Assembly (NCBI GenBank): GCA_041748555.1
Contig: JBGTDA010000115.1
Coordinates: 3,911 to 67,910 of the forward strand
DNA from: Rhodonellum sp041748555
GTDB taxonomy: Bacteria; Bacteroidota; Bacteroidia; Cytophagales; Cyclobacteriaceae
Direction of reading: 5' to 3'
DNA length: 64,000 nt
The position numbers and the translations under genes were made by a program. Each line of letters begins with the position of its first letter. Positions within the stretch are counted from its first letter, which is position 1. Below the pieces are notes generated by a model. That model was given only the letters and a program-made list of their open reading frames with translations, was not told where the DNA came from and did not search any database. Below are positions 36,308 to 45,067 of this stretch, one piece after another.

Positions 36308-38338
36308 TTATTTTCCATCCGGTGTGGACGATTTTAATGGATCGGGAATGATTCTGTTAAAATCAATGACAAAGCTGTTGGAACTTTTGTAGTCCTCAAA
36401 AAGCATGGTAAGCTTATCCCGTATAACTATGTCTTCAACCGGATCAAGATTCATATTGTCTGAAAGAATAAACAGCTGATTATCCGAAAGTACATATTCC
36501 CCGTCGATGTATTCCAACAGTTGGTTTTTGTTTCTCATGAATGGATTGGAAATCAATGAACGGAATACGGCAGAAGTATCCAAAACATATCCTTTCCAGG
36601 CAACTTCAGAAGGTAGATCCATTTCAAACCTGTTCGAAAGCAGTGACAAGAGTGTGGGAGTTATTTCATAATGGGTGGTCACCCCATGCATCCGTTTTGT
36701 TCGTTTTAATTTTGGTGAATAGATAAGAAGCGGAACGTGGAATCTGTCAATCCTTGTTGACATGGGCACTTCAGGAAGTCTATGGTCTCCTGTTACGATG
36801 AATATGGTGTTTTCATAATTCGGCCTTTTCCTGTATATTTCAAAAAATTCACGGATGGCATCATCTGCATAAATGACACTCGTATATACTTCCTGATAAT
36901 TTAAATAACCCGGCATATTATCCGGAGTTACTTTTAGCGTATTTGTCAGGTGATCCAAAAACATTCGGTTGTAGATTTCCTGGTCAGGAACAATATAAGG
37001 ATCATGGGAAGTTTGGGTCTGAAAGATACTCATCCGTGGCTTTTCCGAATCTTCGGGAATTTTTCTGATCCCGTTTTGAAACATGGCTTTGTCAGGATAT
37101 CCCCAAGAAAAACCAGAGGTGGATGGGGTTACTTTGAAATCCGCATCAAATGAATCAAGACCTATGGCCTGATCGATATCCTGATATTTTAGAAATGAAC
37201 CCACTTTGTCAAAATTGATATCTGCCCCAATGTTGAAATTCGTGTGGTATCCATTGTGCTTCAGCAGGGAAAACAAGGTTAGATGGTCAGGGAGGTTGGG
37301 AGCTTCTTCCATAAAACCGTTTTTTGCAAAAGGAAGTGAACCGAATAATCCTGTTAGAATTCCGAATGTCCTTCCTGTTGTAGAAAGATTGTTTTTCCAA
37401 TAAAGACTATGATCACTCAAGGAATCCAGGAATGGGGTAAAGCTTCCCAAATAAGCGTCCTCTCCGGAATATGCCTTTCCAAGACTTTCAACTATAATGA
37501 ATACAAGATCTGGTTTGCCGTCAAACTTATCAAAAAAAGGACCCAGCACGTCCGGATAATTGTTTTCGTGAAGAAAAGGATATTCAGTATCTGTGAATTT
37601 TTTATTTACGAGTAAATTTTCACCTCCTTCTGAAGGGAGGTAAAAATCAAAGTAGCGATTGCTGGCAGACGAAAAATAATTATAAGATTGATTATAAAGG
37701 TAATAGGACTTGTTGATCTTGAGGTTGGATTCAACCTCAGCCACGCGACTTTTTTCTGTCCCGCTCAAGAAGTTGAACATGATAACATACAGGTAACAGC
37801 AGGCACTCAATATAAGGAAGGAATTTAAATGTAAAGGAACTCTTTTACCCAGTCCGGTAATTATATATATTGAGAAAAGAATAATCAGAATGATAAACGA
37901 GTTGGTAAACGTCAAAGCTCCGGATGCGCGGACAGTCATGAACATGTCGTTCAGGGAATAGGCAAATAAATCTTCACCCAGCGGCAAAAGCATTTTTGTG
38001 AAATAAAAAACAAGAGCAGCATGAATGACAATCAGAATCGTCAGGATAATCCTGGTAAGAACATGAATGGTTTTGGGGGCAAAAAAACCGATGCTGATGT
38101 AGAGGAACAGCAAAATCCCCAAAATATAAAAGCCCCATTCAAAATCATAGAACAACCCGGAAGACAAAATCAAAACAGGTTTGAAATCCAATGGATGTAC
38201 TTTAAATACCCAAATCACCTCTATTATCCTCAACAATACAACTACCAAAAGGTAAATTATACCAACTTTCCAAAATTTTATAAAATTGGTTTTTAGGTTA
38301 TCGAGAAAACTGGATTTAATTTCTGCGTAATCGGACAT
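36308..38338 (-). CDS. LTA-synthase-like membrane phosphotransferase/sulfatase
   Basis: A 676-aa alkaline-phosphatase-superfamily enzyme: five membrane helices in the first 190 residues, then an extracytoplasmic catalytic domain with metal ligand E284 (IIVESLGKAY), the nucleophile region NLSTTGRT (T320/T321), TGDHR and THYEITPTLLSL. Homologues transfer phosphoglycerol or phosphoethanolamine from lipids to glycans. It converges on the exopolysaccharide operon with only 15 bp between stops; it could decorate the same polymer, although the opposite strand means separate regulation. Confidence 0.85.
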   Translation of the reverse strand: MSDYAEIKSSFLDNLKTNFIKFWKVGIIYLLVVVLLRIIEVIWVFKVHPLDFKPVLILSSGLFYDFEWGFYILGILLFLYISIGFFAPKTIHVLTRIILTILIVIHAALVFYFTKMLLPLGEDLFAYSLNDMFMTVRASGALTFTNSFIILIILFSIYIITGLGKRVPLHLNSFLILSACCYLYVIMFNFLSGTEKSRVAEVESNLKINKSYYLYNQSYNYFSSASNRYFDFYLPSEGGENLLVNKKFTDTEYPFLHENNYPDVLGPFFDKFDGKPDLVFIIVESLGKAYSGEDAYLGSFTPFLDSLSDHSLYWKNNLSTTGRTFGILTGLFGSLPFAKNGFMEEAPNLPDHLTLFSLLKHNGYHTNFNIGADINFDKVGSFLKYQDIDQAIGLDSFDADFKVTPSTSGFSWGYPDKAMFQNGIRKIPEDSEKPRMSIFQTQTSHDPYIVPDQEIYNRMFLDHLTNTLKVTPDNMPGYLNYQEVYTSVIYADDAIREFFEIYRKRPNYENTIFIVTGDHRLPEVPMSTRIDRFHVPLLIYSPKLKRTKRMHGVTTHYEITPTLLSLLSNRFEMDLPSEVAWKGYVLDTSAVFRSLISNPFMRNKNQLLEYIDGEYVLSDNQLFILSDNMNLDPVEDIVIRDKLTMLFEDYKSSNSFVIDFNRIIPDPLKSSTPDGK

Positions 38339-38431
38339 TTGGGTAATTTCCTGGGCGGGATGGTATTGGCGATCAAATTATTCCATAATTTTTTCTAAAA
38401 TACCTATATTGCATGATTATACAATAATTAT

Positions 38432-38974
38432 ATGAACAAAGGTACGCTGCTTAAAGAGCTTTTTTCGAATTTATCCACCACAGGTGCTGTGACATTTAGC
38501 TCAAAGGCACTGGTTAACAAAATGTTATCATACGCAGATTTTAAAGGTGCAAAACTGATTGTGGAACTAGGTGGCGGTGATGGTAGTATCACCCAAGGTA
38601 TTGTAAATAGAATGGACCCGGATGCCCAGCTGTTGGTTTTTGAAATCAGCCAGAATTTTTGTGACAATCTGGAAAAAATCTTTCCTCAGAAAAATGTGCA
38701 TATCATCTGTGACTCTGCAGAAAACATCGATAAATATGTGAACGGAATTAAAGCGGAATTGATTTTTTCTTCATTGCCCTTCAGTCTGATTCCGAAAGCG
38801 GTAAGAGATCAGATATTTGTCAAGAGTAGAAATACTGTTTCAGAACGGGGTCAGTTTATTCAGATCTGTTATTCATATCTTTTGAAATACCAGTTTGCCA
38901 ACCACTTCACTGAAATCAGAACAGTATTTACCCTCAAAAATTTTCCGCCTGCTTTTATCATGATCTGCAATTAA
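38432..38974 (+). CDS. Class I SAM-dependent methyltransferase
   Basis: A 180-aa protein with the SAM-binding motif I VELGGGDGSIT near residues 43-53, an acidic residue after motif II (VFEIS), and a motif IV-like FSSLPFSLIP near 111-120. The look is that of the KsgA/PmtA superfamily, small members of which methylate phospholipid head groups. The substrate is uncertain. It is divergent from the LTA-synthase-like gene. Confidence 0.75.
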   Translation: MNKGTLLKELFSNLSTTGAVTFSSKALVNKMLSYADFKGAKLIVELGGGDGSITQGIVNRMDPDAQLLVFEISQNFCDNLEKIFPQKNVHIICDSAENIDKYVNGIKAELIFSSLPFSLIPKAVRDQIFVKSRNTVSERGQFIQICYSYLLKYQFANHFTEIRTVFTLKNFPPAFIMICN

Positions 38975-39152
38975 GTTTTGCTAAAAATCCTCTTCAGAAG
39001 AAACAATTGTTTCAACTGATTTTTTGCAAAACCCATTATTAAGGTTAATAGAATTCAGGTCGGGGAGAGTATCCAAGTTCTTTTAATGGATTTTTTAAGT
39101 GATAAATATTTTAAATAAAATGGATTTATCTTATTGACCTTATAAAATTGTT

Positions 39153-39410
39153 TTGGACAAAAAGCAACAACTACCAATTTTAAAAATTGCCATTCTTGAA
39201 ATGGGACGATTAAAAAAAGGAGAATTTTTTAATCCATTAGAGGTTATACAGTGGATATTCCCCCAAGATTGGAAACATTTTATCCCGGAACTAAATGAAG
39301 AAGTTGAGAAGCTAATGCATGAGGGTGAAATCCAATTTGCTGAAGATGGTGAAACTGCTTTTCCTTTAGACTTGGAAAAAAATACTATCCGAATAAAAAC
39401 AAAGCGGTAA
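39153..39410 (+). CDS. Small winged-helix-like protein (DUF3253-like)
   Basis: An 85-aa protein starting at TTG; no ATG is available in frame near the start. The spacing of ILKIAILEMGRLKKGEFFNP, EVIQWIFPQDWKHFIPEL, VEKLMHEGEIQF and the end IRIKTK follows DUF3253, a short winged-helix family of unknown role. It lies 100 bp before msrA on the same strand. The identification is by pattern and is moderate. Confidence 0.55.
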   Translation: MDKKQQLPILKIAILEMGRLKKGEFFNPLEVIQWIFPQDWKHFIPELNEEVEKLMHEGEIQFAEDGETAFPLDLEKNTIRIKTKR

Positions 39411-39512
39411 ACCAATCAATTATTTTGTTGGTTGTGATTGTTCAGGCCAAGAATTATTTAAGATTTTGGATCTGAAAATTCAATTCATTAAGACAAAAAA
39501 TCAATCATAAAT

Positions 39513-40082
39513 ATGCAGGATTTACCTAAAACCAATATAGAAATTCCTCAGGGATATGAGGTGACAACCTTAGGGTCGGGATGCTTTTGGTGCATTGAGG
39601 CCCTTTATCTGAATCTTGAAGGTATAAAAGATGTACTTCCGGGATATAGTGGCGGGCATGTCGCTGATCCAAGTTACCGCCAGGTTACATCGGGCACGAC
39701 CGGTCATGCTGAAGTCATCCGGTTTTATTATGATCCGAAGATTATTTCTTTTAGAGAAATACTTGAAATATTCTGGTTCAGCCATGATCCAACCACCTTA
39801 AACCGTCAGGGTGCTGACGTTGGTCCCCAATATAGATCAGCGGTATTTTATCACACGGAAGCGCAGCGTGAAGATGCAGAAAAGTATAAAAAGGAGCTCA
39901 ATGAATCAGGTGCTTACGACAGTCCAATAGTTACAGAGATTACCCCTTTTCACAATTTTTATGAAGCCGAAGATTACCACAGGAATTATTATAATCAACA
40001 TGAATTGCAGCCCTACTGCCAGTTTGTAATCAGACCAAAAGTGGAAAAATTCAAAAAAGTATTTGCTTCAAAAATGAAGTAA
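39513..40082 (+). CDS. msrA: Peptide-methionine (S)-S-oxide reductase
   Basis: Repairs methionine S-sulfoxide in proteins. The 189-aa protein has the GCFWC signature (23-27, catalytic C24), the Glu of IEALY just after, YSGGHVADPSYRQV, HAEVI and YRSAVFY. A C-terminal resolving cysteine may be that in LQPYCQF. No signal peptide, so cytoplasmic. It stands alone or with the small upstream gene. Confidence 0.95.
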   Translation: MQDLPKTNIEIPQGYEVTTLGSGCFWCIEALYLNLEGIKDVLPGYSGGHVADPSYRQVTSGTTGHAEVIRFYYDPKIISFREILEIFWFSHDPTTLNRQGADVGPQYRSAVFYHTEAQREDAEKYKKELNESGAYDSPIVTEITPFHNFYEAEDYHRNYYNQHELQPYCQFVIRPKVEKFKKVFASKMK

Positions 40083-40170
40083 GCAGTAGGGGTTACAACT
40101 GACTTGGGAAAGTTATTTGTCCTTAATCTGTTTTTATTTTACTTTTACAGATATACAAAAGTTGGAAACC

Positions 40171-40671
40171 ATGAAAAGATCAGCTCTATATATCTTTGTT
40201 TTCGCAATGCTTATTACATCCTGTAATCCCGGCACAGAAAACACTTCCTCAGCAAACGTTGAGCAGGTTTCTTCTTCAGGCAGCTTTGGTGCACCCGTAG
40301 AGGAAGTCAATTTAATGTCCACCGCGCAGATGTTTGATGCCTTGGAATCACAAGGGGAATTTCGGGGGAAGGTCATCGGAGAAATAAAAGAAGTCTGTGT
40401 GAAAAAAGGATGTTGGATGACTATGTCCCTACCGGATGGGCAGTCAATGCGGATAACATTCAAGGATTATGGTTTTTTTGTGCCGACGGATTCTCAAGGC
40501 TATCCGGTCATCATCGAAGGAACTGCCACTAAAAGTGTTATTGATGTAGAAACATTGAAACATTATGCAGAAGACGCAGGTAAATCCAAAGAAGAAATAG
40601 AATCCATAACATCCCCAAAAGAGGAATATGCTTTTGAAGCTGTTGGAGTGATCATCAAAGAAAATGCTTAG
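40171..40671 (+). CDS. DUF4920 lipoprotein
   Basis: A 166-aa lipoprotein (lipobox ITSC, Cys at residue 15) with the conserved CVKKGCWM block near 74-81 and MRITFKDYGFFVP that define DUF4920, a Bacteroidota periplasmic OB-like family of unknown function; the paired cysteines suggest redox or metal binding. The ATG at 40171 (MKRSALYIFVF) puts the signal sequence first; a frame open from 40117 does not. It is followed after 8 bp by a small conserved gene. Confidence 0.8.
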   Translation: MKRSALYIFVFAMLITSCNPGTENTSSANVEQVSSSGSFGAPVEEVNLMSTAQMFDALESQGEFRGKVIGEIKEVCVKKGCWMTMSLPDGQSMRITFKDYGFFVPTDSQGYPVIIEGTATKSVIDVETLKHYAEDAGKSKEEIESITSPKEEYAFEAVGVIIKENA

Positions 40672-40679
40672 GAAGAATT

Positions 40680-40892
40680 ATGGCGATTGCATTGGATAAT
40701 TTGCGTGTTGGTAGAACCTATGAATTCACCAACCAGGGAGAAAATAGAAAAATTGAGGTTTTGGCCAGGATTTCCGGTGAAAATTTCAAGGTCAAGGATC
40801 TGGATACCACTGAGATCTATACCATTGAAGAGCTCCTTAGATGGGGGAAAGGTAAGGATTATGAGCTGGATGAATGGCGTGACGAAGATTGA
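40680..40892 (+). CDS. Small conserved acidic protein
   Basis: A 70-aa protein (NLRVGRTYEFTNQGENRKIE, FKVKDLDTTEIYTIEELLRW) with the feel of a small SH3-like or KOW-like beta-barrel and an acidic tail ending WRDED. I cannot name a family. It lies 8 bp after the DUF4920 gene, is probably co-transcribed with it, and ends at a clear terminator, all of which supports its being real. Confidence 0.6.
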   Translation: MAIALDNLRVGRTYEFTNQGENRKIEVLARISGENFKVKDLDTTEIYTIEELLRWGKGKDYELDEWRDED

Positions 40893-40895
40893 ATC

Positions 40896-40937
40896 AAAGG
40901 CTGTTATAGAGTTAAAAATAACTTTATAACAGCCTTT
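40896..40937 (+). terminator. Intrinsic terminator
   Basis: A perfect 13-bp stem (AAAGGCTGTTATA at 40896-40908, TATAACAGCCTTT at 40925-40937) with a 16-nt loop, running directly into a T tract. It starts 4 bp after the stop of the small acidic protein gene and, given the pairing A tract, may also serve the convergent barrel gene. Confidence 0.8.
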
Positions 40938-40943
40938 TTTTAT

Positions 40944-41831
40944 TTAATGCAATGCTCTGAACCCGGGCTCATAAATGATTCTCATAAAAGCACTTATACT
41001 TTCTCCTTGACCACTGACAGGTATTCCTGTCACAATTCCCACCATCAGATTTTCACTAAGTCCCACACGCATCTGTGGTCGTAGAACGGCGTTCATTTGC
41101 CCCTGATAAAATTCTTTGTTGATTTCCAGACCTATAAAGTTTCTTGTACCGGTAATCATATAGTGGAAATTTGTATGCAGCTCGTAATGAAATTCGGTTT
41201 TATGGTTGAATTCCTTTACAACCCTTGGGCCGGTATAAATGAGTGTGTGGTAATTTGCTCCCCATCTTTTGGCCGCGACAAGAAAAGGATTGTAAACATT
41301 TCCTTTAAACAAATTTCCCCAACTCATTTTATCCAGATCCACCAATTCGAATTCATGGATATAACCCAGGGCAAGAGAAGTTTTGGCTTTTTCAGAGACC
41401 AAAAATGACCATTGACCGGCCAATTTAAAGGATTCAACACGGTCAGCAGGCCGCTCTAAATCCTGAGGGAGGCTTCCACGTGCCGAATAAAGGGTGACAG
41501 GGACTTCTATCTCCAATCCTAATCGGTCGATTGGTGCCCATTCATATTCGATCAGAGCTTCATACTCATCAAAGCCTCCTTTGTCGGTCATACCAAGGCC
41601 GAGATTCCATTCTTTTTCACCTTTTCGAGCGCCAAGGTCCCGGATCAGGTCAATATATAAAGGTTCGGCATGAAGAACCTTTGGCTTCTGATCAATTTTA
41701 GGTTTTTCTATTTCTGCCAAGAAAAGGCTATCCAAAACCATTCTTTCCTGCCTTGTGCTGTCTGAAGTTTCTTGTGCCATTGCTGTAAATGCATACAGGA
41801 ACAGCCCTCCTATAATTAGGAAATTTTTCAT
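40944..41831 (-). CDS. HAEPLYID-family outer-membrane protein
   Basis: A 295-aa secreted protein: signal peptide (to about residue 19, AMAQ), a disordered linker, then HAEPLYIDLIRDLGARKGE near residues 54-72, the motif that names this Bacteroidota family, followed by about ten amphipathic strands typical of a beta-barrel (LGLEIEVPVTLYS, SLALGYIHEFEL, YELHTNFHYMITG). Role unknown. Just upstream lie a MITE-like repeat and a 126-aa gene on the same strand. Confidence 0.8.
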   Translation of the reverse strand: MKNFLIIGGLFLYAFTAMAQETSDSTRQERMVLDSLFLAEIEKPKIDQKPKVLHAEPLYIDLIRDLGARKGEKEWNLGLGMTDKGGFDEYEALIEYEWAPIDRLGLEIEVPVTLYSARGSLPQDLERPADRVESFKLAGQWSFLVSEKAKTSLALGYIHEFELVDLDKMSWGNLFKGNVYNPFLVAAKRWGANYHTLIYTGPRVVKEFNHKTEFHYELHTNFHYMITGTRNFIGLEINKEFYQGQMNAVLRPQMRVGLSENLMVGIVTGIPVSGQGESISAFMRIIYEPGFRALH

Positions 41832-41872
41832 TTTTAATAAATTTTATTATTTATGATTCGATGGAAAATAAA

Positions 41873-42018
41873 ATATGGATATCCGCTTGTTACAAGTGAT
41901 TTTCGAAGCAAGGGGACGGATGACCGATGACCGAAGCTAAAAAGGGTCTAATTTGAAGAATCAGATGTGTCTTTTGATCCCATCTCTTTTTTACTTGTAT
42001 GGTTGCGGATATTCATAA
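41873..42018. repeat. MITE-like repeat, diverged copy 2
   Basis: A 146-bp non-coding stretch ending in inverted repeats ATATGGATATCCGC (41873-41886) and GCGGATATTCATAA (42005-42018), matching the ends of the 25574-25714 element with one or two changes. Inside, a GACCGA-containing word and the TTGTATGGTTGCGG end recall the other copies, but the middle has drifted. It lies between the HAEPLYID gene and a 126-aa gene on the same strand, about 40 bp upstream of the former. Confidence 0.6.
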
Positions 42019-42024
42019 AATAAA

Positions 42025-42405
42025 TCAAATACGGAACTTTGGAGGTGGGGAAATAATTTCCGGAGGATTGATTCCGAAAGAAGGGGAATAGAAAAATGTT
42101 GGTTTTATAAATAAGGACTTAAACTTACATTGATAGCTCCAGCCGTTAGTCGGTCCAATCATTTTTAGATCAAGTAGTGACCGTTCTTCAGTCGGGATTT
42201 CGGTATCGGGAACCGTGTTTTCGTCCATATCCAAAAAATACTCCAGAACCATTTCGGTAAGGGAATCGACAGGATCAACATTCCTCAAAATATTTGAATT
42301 GGTTTCGGAAGACTGGTAAAAATTCGCACTCAGGTTGATGAAATTAATCAACAACAGATAGCAAAGGAATCTACCCACTACATTTGTCTTCAACCGGCTA
42401 ATCAT
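42025..42405 (-). CDS. Small hypothetical protein beside HAEPLYID gene
   Basis: A 126-aa protein with an N-terminal hydrophobic segment (about 10-28), an acidic middle containing DPVDSLTEMVLEYFLDMDE, and a Pro/aromatic-rich end (PTFFYSPSFGINPPEIISPP). I do not recognise a characterised family. The DSLxEMVLE..L pattern and the location just upstream of a HAEPLYID gene suggest a conserved pair, now separated by a MITE-like insertion. Confidence 0.55.
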   Translation of the reverse strand: MISRLKTNVVGRFLCYLLLINFINLSANFYQSSETNSNILRNVDPVDSLTEMVLEYFLDMDENTVPDTEIPTEERSLLDLKMIGPTNGWSYQCKFKSLFIKPTFFYSPSFGINPPEIISPPPKFRI

Positions 42406-42528
42406 ACGGCAAATATAAGGATTGCAATTAGATTAAGCTGTTTTACAACTTAAATTGATAACTGGAATCATATAAACTCCGGAGGCCAACAGGTTATTGA
42501 TTATCTTTGGATCCAAATAAAACAGAAT

Positions 42529-42918
42529 ATGGGTAAAGTGAGTTTGGGTTCAGCATTGCTCCGGGGAAAATGCCCAAGATGCAGACAGGGAAACATCTTT
42601 CCGACTTCCATGTTGAGCTATAGAAAGCTTTCAGAAGTACATCACAGGTGTCCCGATTGCGGTGTTTCTTTAAATCCCGAACCTGATTTTTACTATGGAG
42701 CCATGTACATCAGCTATGGTTTTTCTGTTGCAATTGTGATCAATGTATTGCTTATCCTGAACTACCTATTTGATGATCCGGATGTATGGGTTTACGCCTC
42801 AACAGTTCTGGCAGCAAACGTGATTTTGGTTCCGGCAATGCTTCGTTACTCAAAAATCTTATACCTCTATGGTATAGGAAAGCTGAATTACAATCCTGAA
42901 TGGAAGAAGCAAAACTGA
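42529..42918 (+). CDS. DUF983 membrane protein
   Basis: A 129-aa protein with a cytoplasmic zinc-ribbon-like part (CPRC 15-18 and CPDC 41-44, preceded by the family start ALLRGKCPRCRQG) and two membrane helices (about 58-80 and 88-108) flanking FYYGAMYISYG. DUF983 proteins are widespread in Bacteroidota and alpha-proteobacteria, with unknown function. It is convergent with the phosphatase gene. Confidence 0.88.
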   Translation: MGKVSLGSALLRGKCPRCRQGNIFPTSMLSYRKLSEVHHRCPDCGVSLNPEPDFYYGAMYISYGFSVAIVINVLLILNYLFDDPDVWVYASTVLAANVILVPAMLRYSKILYLYGIGKLNYNPEWKKQN

Positions 42919-42961
42919 TTTTATTTTCTCACCAATTCCCGGTAGACAGCTGTAAACAATA

Positions 42962-44362
42962 TTAAACAAACTGTGACACATCTACTTGAGCGGCCTCCAA
43001 CATGAATTGGTGGAGCTTATAATTTTCGATAAAACCCGGAAGATTTTCACTTCCCGGACCAAACATGGCTAATTCCACATAATCTCCCGAATGATTTGTT
43101 CCTGCCCATTGGATGGAAGTGTGCGCTGACTGCATGGCCGACAATACGTGGAAAGGATGATTTTGAGGGTTATATAAGCCGTCCCCACCCAATTGGTAGT
43201 TTTGGAGCAATACAGCGGCTTCCTCTGTTTTTAAGGGGATTTTTTGATATTCCATGATAAGATCCACAATCTGAGCAACTGTGTTTTCTCCGGAAATCCG
43301 GCTTAGTACCCATTCGTTTGAGGCTGTGGTGGTATGTAACCGGCCAAAGTTATTGTTTGCCTGGCTTCCTGAAAACAAGCCTGGATTTGAATTTCCATGA
43401 TCTGTGGTAACAATTACAAGTGTTTCCCCATCCTGCATCGCAAAGTCCATTGCTTCCCCAATTGCCTTGTCAAAATCAAGTTGATCATATAATAATGCTG
43501 CACTATCATTGCCATGTGCAGCCCAATCTACTTTCCCTCCTTCTACCTGCAACACAAATCCTTTATCATTATTTTGAAGCAGTTCGATTGCTTTTTTTGT
43601 CATGTGAGCCAGACTGGGAATCATTTTATTCAGTTTTGGATCGTTTTCCCGATCAATAGCATAAGGCAAACCATCCTCAGAGAAAATTCCCAAAAGAGGT
43701 TTGTCTCCGGTTGCCATTGACATTTGCTTTTTATTTCTAACAACCTCAAAACCCGCATCTTTATATTCTCCAAATAGATCTCTTTTATCAACCCTGGTTT
43801 CGGCTTTGAAAAACTCCTCGCCGCCACCCATCATAACATCAAAACGGAGCTTCAAATATTCCTCAGCGATGGAAGGCTGGGCATTTCGAGTTGAAGAGTT
43901 GACACAGAAGGAAGCAGGGGTGGCGTGGGTGATCTGAACTGTGGTGACGCAACCGACAGATTTTCCGTCGGATTTAAATTTTTGTAAAACCGGGACGGGC
44001 TTTTCTCCATTTGGAGCGATATTAAGTACTCCGTTATTTACTCTGACGCCACCTCCCCATGCAGATCCTGCAGCGGCCGAATCTGTCACAAACGAGTTTG
44101 CAGAGGCAGTATCCATCAATGACCTTCTAAGTGTGTTGTCCTGATATAGGCGGATCCAATTGGATGATTGTCCTTCTTTTTGACGGATTAGCAAGTCCGC
44201 CATATTCAATGTGCCTGAACTCATGCCGTCACTGACTAAAAAAATAATGTTTTTGGCAATTTTATCATCTTTCTTCCCATTGGCAAAACCGGGAATTGCG
44301 CTGAAAGCACCAAGTCCTAATGTCGTCAATGCTCCGTTTCTAAAGAAATCACGTCTTTTCAT
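42962..44362 (-). CDS. Alkaline phosphatase (PhoA superfamily, Tat-exported)
   Basis: A 466-aa periplasmic phosphomonoesterase: twin-arginine leader (KRRDFFRNGALTTLGLGAF), metal Asp in FLVSDGMSSG (43-50), nucleophile S95 in FVTDSAAAGSAWGGG, HATPASF, VEGGKVDWAAHGND with metal ligands, TTDHGNSNPG and a final His in TNHSGDYV. All are present, so it should be active. Expression may respond to phosphate, but no Pho box was identified. Confidence 0.9.
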   Translation of the reverse strand: MKRRDFFRNGALTTLGLGAFSAIPGFANGKKDDKIAKNIIFLVSDGMSSGTLNMADLLIRQKEGQSSNWIRLYQDNTLRRSLMDTASANSFVTDSAAAGSAWGGGVRVNNGVLNIAPNGEKPVPVLQKFKSDGKSVGCVTTVQITHATPASFCVNSSTRNAQPSIAEEYLKLRFDVMMGGGEEFFKAETRVDKRDLFGEYKDAGFEVVRNKKQMSMATGDKPLLGIFSEDGLPYAIDRENDPKLNKMIPSLAHMTKKAIELLQNNDKGFVLQVEGGKVDWAAHGNDSAALLYDQLDFDKAIGEAMDFAMQDGETLVIVTTDHGNSNPGLFSGSQANNNFGRLHTTTASNEWVLSRISGENTVAQIVDLIMEYQKIPLKTEEAAVLLQNYQLGGDGLYNPQNHPFHVLSAMQSAHTSIQWAGTNHSGDYVELAMFGPGSENLPGFIENYKLHQFMLEAAQVDVSQFV

Positions 44363-44541
44363 ATTTGATCACAATTGGTTTAATAATAAATTTAAGGATA
44401 CCGGAAGGCAATTTATTTAATATTAAAACAAACGGGACCAATTTTGGATTAGCTTTTTGTTAATAGATTATTCAGTTTGTTAACGATATGGTTCAATTGA
44501 ATAAATCCCTTGTTCCGTGCACTAAATTTAAAAGTTTGAAT

Positions 44542-44898
44542 ATGGCAAAAAATGTATTTGGAGAAACCCTAATTACCTGCAGTAGGAACCCTTTGACTGG
44601 ATTTTTCCGAGATGGATGTTGTAAAGCCGACGAACATGATCGGGGAACCCACACGGTTTGCACCGAGATGACAGACAAGTTTCTAACCTTTAGTCAAACC
44701 AGGGGAAATGACCTGATAACTCCCAGGCCGGAATGGGATTTCCCGGGCCTTAAGGCGGGAGACCGGTGGTGTTTGTGTGTTGGCCGCTGGATGGAAGCTT
44801 ATCATGAAGGAGTAGCCCCAAGGGTGGTATTGGAGGCAACCCATGAAAAAACTTTATCTTTTATTACACTTCATGAATTGGTTAAATTCTCGGTATAA
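44542..44898 (+). CDS. DUF2237 family protein
   Basis: A 118-aa cytoplasmic protein opening NVFGETLITCSRNPLTGFFRDGCC and including DRGTHTVCTEMTDKFL, GNDLITPRPEW and FPGLKAGDRWCLC, the standard DUF2237 blocks with several conserved cysteines. Function unknown. The ATG at 44542 (MAKNVFG) matches the family start; a longer frame from 44488 adds 18 unconserved residues. The gene is monocistronic. Confidence 0.88.
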   Translation: MAKNVFGETLITCSRNPLTGFFRDGCCKADEHDRGTHTVCTEMTDKFLTFSQTRGNDLITPRPEWDFPGLKAGDRWCLCVGRWMEAYHEGVAPRVVLEATHEKTLSFITLHELVKFSV

Positions 44899-45067
44899 AT
44901 TTTCATTTTGATCATTTCAATTTTTGATCTTTTGAGTCCCCCAATTTTTCTTTTGATAAATATTTGGTAATATTTTATTTAATTTTGTGTGTAATACAAA
45001 CAAATTTAATAATAACATAAACAAAAAATGTGTTTTACCGTTTTCACTTTGATTTCAATCAGCTTAT

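Noticed and set aside
44984..45000. TTTGT-N7-ACAAA as operator for the TetR-family gene
   Set aside because: Arms of only five bases in very AT-rich DNA; no second copy. Too weak to list.
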